Made by a program: the position numbers and the translations under genes
The notes under the pieces: model-generated
Databases searched by the model: none
The model's input: only the letters and a program-made list of their open reading frames with translations
What the model was told of the DNA's origin: nothing
Shown here: positions 34,264 to 44,014 of the stretch, piece by piece
Position numbering within the stretch: the stretch's first letter is position 1
Layout of the letters: each line of letters begins with the position of its first letter
Source: Callipepla californica brunnescens
Lineage: Eukaryota; Chordata; Aves; Galliformes; Odontophoridae
DNA: 64,000 bases
NCBI GenBank assembly: GCA_023055505.1
Contig: JALIRH010000100.1
Span: 186,001 to 250,000, forward strand
Direction: 5' to 3'

Positions 34264-34452
34264 TGGAGGGGAGCAGAGGCTTGCTTTAAATGTGGAGTAA
34301 GGAAGGAAAGGATGGAGAAGGATCTTGTGAACTGAGGTGGGAAGTGGGTATTTAGTCATTGGAAAGCCATTTTGAACTTTTACTACCTGAACGCTGTACA
34401 TTTTGGGTTTGTCTTCCTTAACTTTCTGTTGGACTTCTTGTTTTTCAATCAG
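34264..34452. other. Unassigned unique sequence (probably XPO1 intron)
   Basis: AT-richer, non-repetitive DNA between the CR1 fragment and the first XPO1-like exon, ending in a pyrimidine-rich tract and CAATCAG acceptor. No other feature is visible, and the preceding XPO1 exons are not present. Confidence 0.5.
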
Positions 34453-37129
34453 GTGCATCCGTTCTGTGGAGCAGTAGGATACGTGGTTGGGGCGCAGACA
34501 GACCGGACTGTACAGGAGCATCTGATAGAAAAACACATGCAGGCAACAAAAGTCAGACGGTACATTTTGTGTATTCAACTAAAGTAAAAGTGCTGAATGT
34601 TTGTTGTTATTCCATTTTTTTTCATCTGTGGAATGAAGTGAACTTGGCTGTGCTGAACTTTTATAAAGCAATGGTTGATCTGGCAGTAGAAGTGTTGAAG
34701 GAGACCTAAACAACTGAGACTGGTTTAAATCCAGTTGAAGAACTTGACAGAACATGCTTTAACACAGCGTGTAAGATAACCCTAAACGTGAAAGTGACCG
34801 TTTTTGTATTAGAAGATAAATGGCGTTTTCATTGACTGAATGGAGTTAGCTCAGTTCTTTTCCACAGAATGTTGATGTTCTGAAGGATCCTGAAGCCGTT
34901 ACGCAGCTTGGTAGCATTCTGAAAAGCAGCGTAAGGGCATGGAAAGCAGCTGGCCACCCCTTTGTGATTCAGCTGGGAAGAATTGATTTAGATATGCTGA
35001 ATATGTCCAAGTGCCCAAGTGAAAACATGTCTGCAGCTCTTGAGGCTGACGGTAAGAAATTGCACGTCCTTCCTAACAGCGGGATGGGCAGTGCACGTGA
35101 TCAGGTTGTGAATTTGCTGGGCTTATCTCATTGCGTGTCTGTTGGTGGTGGTGGTTTTTGTTGCTTCTTTGTGTGTGCGTTTGGGCAAGAGAATACCTGA
35201 AAATGTGCTTGCTTAGGTTCTTGTTTTTGTTAGCCAGATGTTTTGTTCAAAGAAACTCTGATTCCGGAAGGAGGAAAGCTCTTCAAGTGTGAGTTTAGGA
35301 AGGGTACCGGAGACTGCTGACTAATAGCAGTCTTGTGGAGACACAGTTGTAAGTTCTGACTTCATCGTTTTAGATAAGAAAAGACCCTAGGACGTTGGCA
35401 GAGTTTTGGTTTGGTGATATTCTACTACTGAAACAGCTTTCTTACAGAAGTGTAACTTCAGTGAAGGCGCCTCAGATTTGTCACAAACTAGACTGGTAAT
35501 CACTGAGGAGGAATTAGGAGCTACTCGAGTTACCTAACCACTGTTACCTGGAAAAAATTGGGTCTGTGATATCCAAGTAGAATGTGCTGCTGGAGCATCC
35601 CTTGAGGAATGAAGTGACTCGGTTATTGGAGCTGTGTTCTGACAGACTTTCTTACCCATGCAATGAATACACCTTGACGTAGCTTCTCAGAACTTAATGC
35701 ATTCTTTTGATTCTGCAGCTCTAATTGCCAGAAGGTGCTTAAAACAAAAAGAAAACACAACGAGAGAAATAGGAAGCAGTTGCTAGGACTTGTAGTGGTG
35801 AGATTTTACTCGAGCAACAGCTATTGAGATGGCACTCGGCTCAGAGTGTGTTCTCACAGTTGTTATCTCTGATGGCAGCAGGAGCAGTTCTGCCTTTGTT
35901 TCCCTGGCTGCAGTCTGGTGAGGTTTTCCTTGGATGTACTGTTATGAGTGTGTGTCTGTGCACTCAGTTAGGGCAAGTTCTACTGACGAGACTTGCATGG
36001 ACTTGGACGTGAGAAAATGAAGTAAGAATTAGGCTCCTTGTAGTAAAGACAAGTTGGAACAATTATGTTTGTGACCAAATCAGGAGCGTGCTTTAGAACA
36101 CTGTATAGGTTGGTTCTTCTCATCACGCAGTGAGAGCCAGAGGTAAGCATGATCCTGAGAGCTGAAGGAACATTCCCTTCCTTGAAAAAGAAGCTGCAGC
36201 ATTGTTTCTGAGTTGTACTGGCAGAATGTGCTGTCAGCAGTAGCACTGGAATACTAAATTGCAACTTGGATCCATGGAGCTGAAGTAATGGGAAAATGGT
36301 TTTAATCTGCATAATATGAACGAGAGATCTTCCTTCTTTGTCATTTGGGTATAAAAATGAAACATTCTCAATCTTCTGGAAGGAGTTGAGGGGAATCTGT
36401 TTGTTGACGCATCTTAACCCAGATTCAGTGCAGCTTTGCTACCTTTCAGGCGAAGTGGAAACCAAGCAGCCCTTGGTTAGAAGGATGAGGACTGTAAAAA
36501 GGGAAAGTTTAGAACTGATTTCTGGCTGGGTGAGCAGGTCCAACGATCCTCAGATGGTAAGTAAATATGGCATCCAAAGAGTTGATAGGACACATTCAGG
36601 AGGAACTCTGCTCTTTTGCTGCAGTGCAGTTAACACTGTTCTGTTCACAAGAACTGGCTTCAGAACTGCAATATCTGCAGGAAGGATGATAAGCTGTGAC
36701 CATACAGGGGTAGGCCTGAGCTGTGTTTTGAGTGCTTCAGGTAGTGTCAGCTGAGAGCAGTCCTAAGGGGAAGCAGGAAGGTGTAGGAGAGCCCTCAGGC
36801 AAGCACTGCTGGATGAACACAGTGTGTGGGAAGCATGTGGGCATGTAAGTTCATTTTTAGCTTCTTTCCCAACTGCTGTGTGAGGCTTTGTTGGGTAACT
36901 GCACTGCTCTAAGCATGTCTTGCTCTTGATGTAGGTTGCTGAAAACTTTGTTCCTCCCTTGTTGGGTGCCGCTCTCATTGACTACCAGAGAAATGTTCCA
37001 GCTGCTAGAGAGCCTGCAGTACTGGGTGCTGTGGCTGTGGCTGTAAAGAAGCTGGGTGGGCACATCGCTGCTGAAATACCTCAGATCTTTGATGCTGTTT
37101 TTGAGTGCACGTTAAATATGATCAAGAAG
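34453..37129 (+). pseudogene. XPO1: XPO1 (exportin-1/CRM1) internal fragment, four exons with open frame
   Basis: XPO1 is the nuclear export receptor built of HEAT repeats. Four exons are recognisable: 34453-34551, 34868-35051, 36450-36556 and 36935-37129. Acceptors are CAATCAG, TCCACAG, CTTTCAG and GATGTAG. Donors are GTCAGA (weak), GTAAGA, GTAAGT and GTATTC. Phases join to 195 codons without a stop. They correspond to about residues 660-865 of the 1071-residue protein. Hallmarks are VGAQTDRTVQEHLIEK, HPFVIQLGRIDLDM, LISGWVSRSNDPQM and AEIPQIFDAVFECTLNMI. Twelve codons are missing, in frame, near the end of exon one. The NES groove and Ran-binding N-terminus lie outside the fragment, and the next exon was not found before the telomere-like DNA at 37877. 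Introns rule out a retrocopy. A diverged partial duplicate is the best reading, and part of a functional paralogue cannot be excluded. Confidence 0.85.
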
Positions 37130-37876
37130 GTATTCCTATGTAAATTTTGGATAACGGAAAAAAAAAAAGAAAAGGGATTTTATATTCAGGATATTGCAAG
37201 AAAGGGGGCAGGGCGTGTTATGCTATGTAGTTTACATAGCATTATTCTGTTGGGTGGAAATGAAGGTGAGGTTGATGAGCTGTGGCTGTCTGGGTGAATG
37301 TCTTGATCTCACTGACTTAATTTCTTGATCCAGTTCTGGAATTAAATTCGGAGTTGTTTTTCTGTTCCAGGACCTTGGGATGTCGTGGTCCTGGAAGCTG
37401 AAGTCTACTTGAAGTATATTCATACGTCCTTTGAGTAGAAGTATTGATTAGTTCTTGAAGTATTTCTTTCCTGATTTCCGTAGCTGCTAGAGTTTCTGTG
37501 TTACGGTTTACAGCAGGTACTTGCACAATAGATGGGTGCCGTTTTGCAGCAGTGTGAATCAGAAAGTGTATCCCTGTAGTGGCTGGGTGCTTAACCGCTG
37601 AGGCCGTCTGTCCTGTGCCTGTGGAGCAAGTGGTAATTAATGTTGTGCACTGACCAAATGTGGTTCACCCTGCTGACACTGTGTAAGTCCAGCAAATGGT
37701 CTTCTCAATCTATGGTGGTGAAAGTATGGGGAAAAATGTTGCTGGGAATCTGGGAACTGCATGCTTTGTTTTGTTTTTAGATTTCCTTAAAGCTGAGATC
37801 TCCATGGTAAGCCAGATTTTCTCTCCCAGATTTTCACAGTGAAAAGGCTGTATGGATTCAGGCCTTTTCTGCGACT
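37130..37876. other. Unique sequence after the XPO1 fragment, no gene seen
   Basis: Moderate-GC single-copy-looking DNA, probably the intron that followed the last recognisable XPO1 exon. The next XPO1 exon, expected to begin DFEEYPEHR, was not found. It ends abruptly in TTAGGG-type repeat. Confidence 0.5.
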
Positions 37877-39250
37877 GGTTAGGGTTAGGGTTTAGGCTAG
37901 GGTTAGGGTCAGCTTCAGGGTCAGGGTTAGGGCAAGGGTTAGGTTTTGGTGTAGATTTCGGTTTAGGGTAAGGGTTAGGGATAATTTGAGTGTTAGCGTC
38001 AGGGACAGAAGTAGGTGAAGTGTTCATGTTAGGAGTAGCATTAGGGTTAAGTTTAGGGTTAGGCTTAGGATTGGATTTGTATGTAGGGTTAGGGGTAGGG
38101 TTAGTTTGAGTGTCAGGGTGAGGTAAGGGGTAGGCCTCGGGTTTGGCTTTGTGTTAAGTAAAGGTTTAGGAATAGTTGTAGGGTTAGTGTTTGGATTAGG
38201 ATTTGGTTTAATATTAGGAACATGTTTTGGGATAGATTTAGGTGAGGGTTGTGGTGATCTGATGCTTTTGGTTAGGTTTAGGGTTGGGCTTCCACTTGGG
38301 TTTTGTGGTAGGGTCTGAGTTTGGGTTAGGGTTAGGGTAGAGTTAGAATTAGGATTTGGGAAATGCTTCGAGTTCTGTTTAGGGTAAGGATTAGTGTTAG
38401 ATTTAGGGTTTGAGTTAGGGTTAGGATTATGGTTAGGACTAGGGTTCTGTTAGGTTTTGGGTTAGGGTTATGGGTAAGTTTGTTTTAGTACTAGGGTAAG
38501 GTTATGTTTAGGGTTAGGGTTACGATTAGGGAAAGATTGAGTGATACAGTGTTAGGGTAAGTTTAGGTTATGGAATAGGGTTAGGTGTAAGATTGGGTTT
38601 AGTAATAGGGTTAGGTTTAGATTCTGGGTTAGGGTTAGAGATAGGGAAAGGGTTTGGGATTGTTTTAGGTTTTGGATTAGGTTTAGGATTAGGGTTAGGG
38701 AAAAAGTTTTTCTCAGTTTTATGATTGTGTTTAGAGCTAGGATTAGGTTGAGTGTTCATGTTAGCATTAGGGGAAGTTTTAGGTTTAGGTTTAGGTTTAG
38801 GATGCGATCTGTGTTTAGGGTTAGGGGCAGGGTCAGTTTGAGTGTAAGGGTCAGATTAGGGTTAGGCCTCTGGTTAGGGTTAAGGTTAGGAATAGGATTA
38901 GGTTTCAGGTTAGTGTTAGGGTTAGGCCTGGGATTGCTGTTAGGGTTAGGTTAAGGTAAGTCTTGTGGTTAGGGTTAGGTGTAGGAAAAGGGTTTTGGGG
39001 ATAGGGATAGTGTATAGGTAAGGGTTAGAATTCGATTTAGGATTAGGCTTAGGGATAGGGTTTGTTTGAGTTCTAAGGTTAGATACAGCATTAGAACTAG
39101 GTTGAGTGTCAGTGTTAGGATTAGGGTTTGGGTTACTGTTGAGGATAGGAATAGGGATAGGTTTAGGGTTATGCTTAGGGTTCAGGCTAGGTACAGGGTT
39201 CGGGTTAGGTTTAAGGTGAGTGTTAGGCTTAGGGTAAGGATTGTGGTAAA
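37877..39250. repeat. Degenerate telomere-like DNA, G-strand orientation, block 1
   Basis: TTAGGG-type words on the plus strand (GGTTAGGGTT, GGGTTTAGG, TTAGGATTAGG), strongly diverged. The landmark GTGGTGATCTGATGC at about 38250-38264 is the inverse of GCAT(C/T)AGATTACCAC found in the C-strand blocks. Orientation is opposite to the arrays at 2190-13229. Open frames rich in Arg/Val/Gly or Pro/Asn are repeat products. Confidence 0.88.
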
Positions 39251-39265
39251 AATGAGTTCTCTACT

Positions 39266-39789
39266 TGTTAATCAAACCGACTCGAGACAGATGTGTCCGT
39301 GTTTTTCAGCGTGTTTTTTTTTCTGAGAACTATGTAGTTTGTAGAAGTCTCAAAAGAGATATATCGATGTTTTGTCTAAAAACTGTAGTTTGTGCAAGTT
39401 GGAGCCACAGCGCTTAGTTCTAACACCTGGACAATGAACAACAGATAGCAGTGACCTTTGGAGAAACTGCAAAAGAAAAAGAAGTGAAAATCTTCTCTTG
39501 AGCGCGCGTGATCGGAGCTGAGGAAAACTATGGCCTTCATCATCTCGATCGCCAGGAGGCAGAGAACGACCCCCAGATAACAGCCAGCGCAGCCCAGGAA
39601 GAGAAAGATAAGACATGAATGCAGAGATAAGGGACAATGAAAAGAGGGGTTGGGGGGCCCTGTTGAGCACCTCTGGTGCAGAGGAGACTCCCAGCCGCCC
39701 AGCGCTGTTCCGCTCATTTCTTGCTTGCTCAATAAATTCCTTACTGTTGGCAACAGTTGGTGCGTATCGTTCTCTTCACACCTCTAACA
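39266..39789 (+). mobile_element. 5' LTR of the gammaretrovirus-like element
   Basis: 524 bp with TGTTA at the start and TAACA at the end, followed by ATT and the primer binding site. A polyadenylation signal AATAAA lies at 39731-39736. The left boundary is set by the inverted terminal match and by the end of TTAGGG-like sequence just before it, and is less certain than the right one. Confidence 0.78.
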
Positions 39790-39792
39790 ATT

Positions 39793-39810
39793 TGGTGCCG
39801 TGACTCGGAT
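39793..39810 (+). promoter_or_regulatory. Primer binding site, tRNA-His type
   Basis: TGGTGCCGTGACTCGGAT matches the complement of the 3' end of tRNA-His, the primer type known from HERV-H-like class I elements. It sits three bases after the LTR end. It supports the class I assignment and the plus orientation. Confidence 0.88.
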
Positions 39811-39887
39811 CCAGGCGACTCTGCTGTGGAATTCCCACTCCAGGGGAGCACCCCGTCTTCGGACGGCCCCTGGGCTGGGGAACTTCT

Positions 39888-41349
39888 GTGCAGAGACCTG
39901 TAGCTCCAAACTCTAGGTACAGCTCGCAGGTAAAGCTACCGGACATACCACTAGAAAGTCCCCTAGGTTTAATGTTAAAACATTGGGGTGATTCTCCCTC
40001 TAGACGAGGAAAGAGTGAGGTGAAGATGGTACATGACTGTATGGAGGTATGGGGAGGAAAGCAGAGAAGGGCAGATCAGCTGTTCTGGCCAGTATTTGGG
40101 TCCTTTGAGGACCGGATCTGCCAGGCTCTAAACGCTTATGCAAATGAAAAACAGCCTTTGAATCTGGAAGATGGTGAGTATGCAAATGATGTGTAGAATC
40201 TGATATTGGAACCTTTCTGTTCCCCCTAATTAAAAAAAGGAATACAACAGAGGAGGACATTATACACTATCCCCCCGCCTTACGCTCCCCCCGAACAGAA
40301 TCCAGCGGCTCCACCGGAGCAAGCTGAATCTGACTTGGGAGATGAACCTGAATGTGAACCCCTAGACTTCCCTAGGAGAAGGATCACTAGAAGGCAAGCT
40401 AGGCAGGAGAGGGGTCAAGGAGGAAACGTTCTCCCTTGAAGAGAAATACCTGTAGCTACCGGAGGATCAAAGCCAGGAGCTGGCTATGTTTCAGTTCCCT
40501 TCAACTCAGGAGATACATAAGGGAATTTCAGAAGGAGATGGGGAATTTGCTGGAGGATCCTTGAGGGGTCTCCGAGAGGCTAGATCAATCTTCAGGTCCC
40601 AACCATTAAACTTGGGATGAAACACAGGCAATTTTGGGCATACTATTTAGAGCAGAAGAAAGGGATATGATCAGGAGGGCAGGTACGTGAATCTGGGATC
40701 AGCAACACCCGTCTGGCCCAGGAGCAGATCTAAAGTGGCCCTTACAGCGGCCCAATTGGGATAATCAGAGCCAGGAACATGGTACTCACATGGCAGATTT
40801 GCGAGTTCTTATTATTCAAGGGATTAGAGAATCTGTCCCTCGGGGACAGAATATCAATAAGGCAAATAAGGCAAGCAACAGAAAAAAGATGAAACTCCTA
40901 CTGAGTGGTTAGAGAGACTATGCAGAAATGTACAGTTCTATTCAGGATTAGATCCTGCTACCCCGTGGGGCGAGCTCTCCTGAAAACGCGGTTTGTAGCT
41001 AGGTCCTGGACAGATATTGGAAGGAAACTAGAGAAGCTGGAGGACTGGCAGGAGAGAGGATTAGATGAATTGCTGAGAGAGGCTCAGAAAGTATACGTTA
41101 AGGAGAGAGGAGGAGACTCAGAAGAGGCAAGCTGGAAGTCTGATAGCCGCGGTAAGAGAAGGACAGAAGGGGGCGTTCCAGGCAAGGAGAAGAGGGAATA
41201 TTCCTCGGGCAGAAAATGCGCTTCAACCCAAGCAGAACAGACCCAGAGATATGAGGACAGTTGAATGCTTCTACTGTCAGAAAAAGGGACACATGAAGAA
41301 AGACTGTAGAAAGAGAATCTGGGACGAGCAAATGTTTCAGGAGGACTGA
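39888..41349 (+). pseudogene. gag: ERV gag remnant (matrix, PPPY, zinc knuckle)
   Basis: A viral gene broken by frameshifts. The first frame (39888-40196) has a gammaretroviral matrix-like start with the SPLGLMLKHW motif. A different frame holds a PPPY late-domain motif at 40272-40283. Later, 40905-41264 covers a capsid-like C-terminal part rich in Arg/Glu/Lys. A single zinc knuckle of spacing CX2CX4HX4C lies at 41266-41307, followed by a basic tail. The frame closes with TGA at 41347-41349, directly followed in the same frame by protease sequence. The protein cannot be made intact from this copy. Confidence 0.85.
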
Positions 41350-41842
41350 GGGGGTCAGGGACTCTATGTGCTGGGGACCTGGGAAAGAAACAAGCCCTTG
41401 ATAAAATTGAAATTGGGTTCTCAGCGTCAGGAAATGGAATTTTTGGCAGAGTCTGGGGCAGAAAGATCGACTGTTCAATATTTACCTCGAGGATGTTCTT
41501 TATCCTCGGAAGAGCTACAAGTAATTGGAACAAAAGGGGAACCTTTTATGGTACCTGTTGTAAAGCAGGTAGAAATAGAATCACCTAGCACCTATGGAAC
41601 TGAGTCTTTTTTATTGGTACCTGAAGCAGAATAGAATTTGCTAGGGAGAGATTGAATTGTGGAGTTAGGAATAAATTTGGAAGTAAAAGATAGAGAATTA
41701 ACTGTTCAGCAACGTACTCTAACGATAGAAGATGAGGCTAGAATTAACCCAGAAGTTTGGTAGAGTCCAGAATCAGTAGGGAAGTTAGACATAGAACCCT
41801 TTGAAGTGATTCTAAAGGACCCAGGCATTCCAATTAGGGTGA
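41350..41842 (+). pseudogene. pol: ERV protease remnant and start of reverse transcriptase
   Basis: Sequence in frame with gag across the TGA gives a retroviral aspartic protease remnant. The active-site motif reads ESGA where DSGA or DTGA is usual, so the catalytic Asp is changed to Glu. The frame stops at TAG 41632-41634. Two or more further stops follow in the next 130 bases. The N-terminal residues of reverse transcriptase are recognisable up to about 41842, where the element is cut by telomere-like DNA. It is non-functional. Confidence 0.85.
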
Positions 41843-44014
41843 AAGGCCTAACCTTTCTCTCACCCTAACAATCAAAGAAAACCTATTCCTAAACCTAATC
41901 CTAAATCTAGTCCTAACCCTAACCCTCACCCTTAATCTAACCCCAACCCCCACCCAGAAGCTAACACTTAGCATTGTACAATACCTAAACGTACCCCTAA
42001 TCCTTATCACTAAACCTAAAAGGAACCTGAAACATAGTGCTAAATCCGAACCCTAACCCTGAAGACTAACGCTAACAATGAACCAATTCCTATAACTTTT
42101 CCTTCCTCCAAATTGATTCCTAGCACTAACCCTAACCCTACATTAACCCAATCCTAACCCTAACCCTAACCCTAGCCCTAAACTACATTAACCCTAACCC
42201 TAACCCTAACCCTAACCCTAGCCCTAACCTAACTCTAACCCTAACCCTAACCCTAAACCTAATGCTATCCCTTACCCTACCCTAACCCTAACCCTACCAT
42301 ACCCTAACCCTAACCTACCCTAACACTAACCCTAACCCTAACCCTAAACCTAAACCTAAACCTAACCCTAACCCTAACCCTAATTCCTAACCCTTACCTT
42401 AACCGTATCACAATCCCTATCCTAATTCTTACCCTAACCCTAACCCTTACCTATCCCTAACCCTAACCCTAACTCTAACCTTAACCCTAACCCTAACCCT
42501 AACCTAACCCTAACCCTAATCCTAACCCTAACCCTAACTCTAATTCCTAACCCTTACCTTAACTGTATCACAATCCCTATCCTAATTCTTACCTTAACCC
42601 TAACCCTTACCTAACCCTAACCCTAACCCTAACTCTCACCTTAACCCTAACCCTAACCCTAACCTAACCCTAACCCTAACCCTAACCCTAACCGTAACCG
42701 TAACCCTAACCCTAACCCTAACCCTAACCCTAACCCTAACCCTAACCCTAACCCTAACCCTAACCTCAACCCTAACCCTAACTCTAAACTTAACCCTAAA
42801 CCTAACAATAAATTTAACCCTAACCCTAACACTAACCCTAACCCTAATTTTACCCTAACCCTAAGCATACCCTAACCCTAACCCTAACCCTAACCCTAAC
42901 CCTAACCCCAACCCTAAACTAACCCTAACCCTAACCCTAACCCTAACCCTAACCCTACCCTAACCCTAACCCTAACCCTCTCCCTAACAATAAATTTAAC
43001 CTTAACCGTAACCCTAACCCTAACCCTAACAATAAATTTAACCTTAACCCTAACCCTAATCCTAACCCTAACCCTAACCCTAACCCTAACCCTAACCCTA
43101 CCCTAACCCTAACCCTAACCCTTACCCTAACCCTAGCCTAACCCAAACCCTAACCCTAACCCTACCCTAACCCTAACCCTAACCCTAACCCTACCCCTAA
43201 CCCTACTTTACCCTAACCCTAATCCTAACACTAACTCTAACTTTATTCCTTACCCTAACACTAATCCAATCCCGAACCCTAACCCTAATCCTAGCCCTAA
43301 CTCTAACTTTATTCGTAACCCTACCCCTAATCCAAACAATAACCCTTACCCTAATCAAACCCTATCCCTATTCCTAACCCTTACCCTAACCGTATCACAA
43401 TCCCTATCCTAACTCTTACCATAACCCAAACCCTAACCTAACCCTAACCCTAACCCTAACCCTAACCCTATCCCTAACCCTTACCCTAACCCTAACCCTA
43501 ACCCTACCCTAACCTTAACTCTACCCTAACCGTATCCCTACCCTAACCCTAACCCTAATCCTAGCCCTTACTCTAACTTTATTCCTAACCCTACCCCTGA
43601 TCCAAACACTAACCCTAACCTTAATGTAACCCTAACCCTATTCCTAACCCTTACCCTAACTGTATCCCATTCCCTATCCTAACTCTTACCATAACCCTAA
43701 CCCTGATGCTAATGCTAACCCTAACCCTGAATCTAACCCTTACCCTAACCCTATCCCTTACCCAGAAGCTAACACTTAGCGTTGTACAATACCTAACCGT
43801 ACCCTAACCCTATCCCTAAACCTAAAAGGAACCCAAACTCTAACCCTAAATCTGTCCCTGAGCCTAACCTTCAACCTTACCCTAACCTTAACCCTAACCC
43901 TGTTCCATTCTCTAAACATATCTGTAAGCATTACCTTCATCCTAACTCGAACTCTACCCTAACCCTATCCCTTTGACCCGAACACAAAACCCAGATTGAG
44001 CCTGACCCTAACCT
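41843..44014. repeat. Telomere-like DNA, C-strand orientation, with near-canonical stretches
   Basis: It begins with a paralogue of 2726-3660 that lacks the solo LTR (empty site 41939-41943) and has internal deletions. It then becomes much more regular (CCCTAA)n than the other arrays. The longest perfect run seen is about 11 hexamers at 42701-42765, with further good stretches near 42140-42260, 42874-42906 and 43030-43090. It ends at a palindromic CCTAGG (44012-44017), where orientation flips. Confidence 0.9.

Larger units (their letters stand above)
39266..41842 (+). mobile_element. Truncated gammaretrovirus-like endogenous retrovirus
   Basis: A plus-strand element with 5' LTR (39266-39789), a tRNA-His type primer binding site (39793-39810), a gag remnant with matrix-like start, PPPY motif and one CCHC zinc knuckle, a stop codon between gag and pro, a protease remnant and the first residues of reverse transcriptase. 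It ends at about 41842, where C-strand telomere-like DNA begins. There is no 3' LTR. Gag has frameshifts, and stops occur after the protease. It lies between telomere-like blocks of opposite orientation. Confidence 0.88.

Noticed and set aside
35824..36754. Open frames at 35824-36012, 35980-36312 and 36338-36754
   Set aside because: They lie in XPO1 introns or run through an intron-exon boundary. Only the exon part (36450-36556) is coding-like.
34453..37129. Processed retrocopy of XPO1
   Set aside because: Introns with conserved splice sites separate the exons, and there is no poly(A) tail.
38721..38954. Arg/Val/Gly-rich and Pro/Asn-rich frames in telomere-like DNA (also 42659-42868, 44267-44587, 44954-45304)
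   Set aside because: Dipeptide and tripeptide patterns such as LGLGLG or NPNP are the direct translation of TTAGGG/CCCTAA variants.
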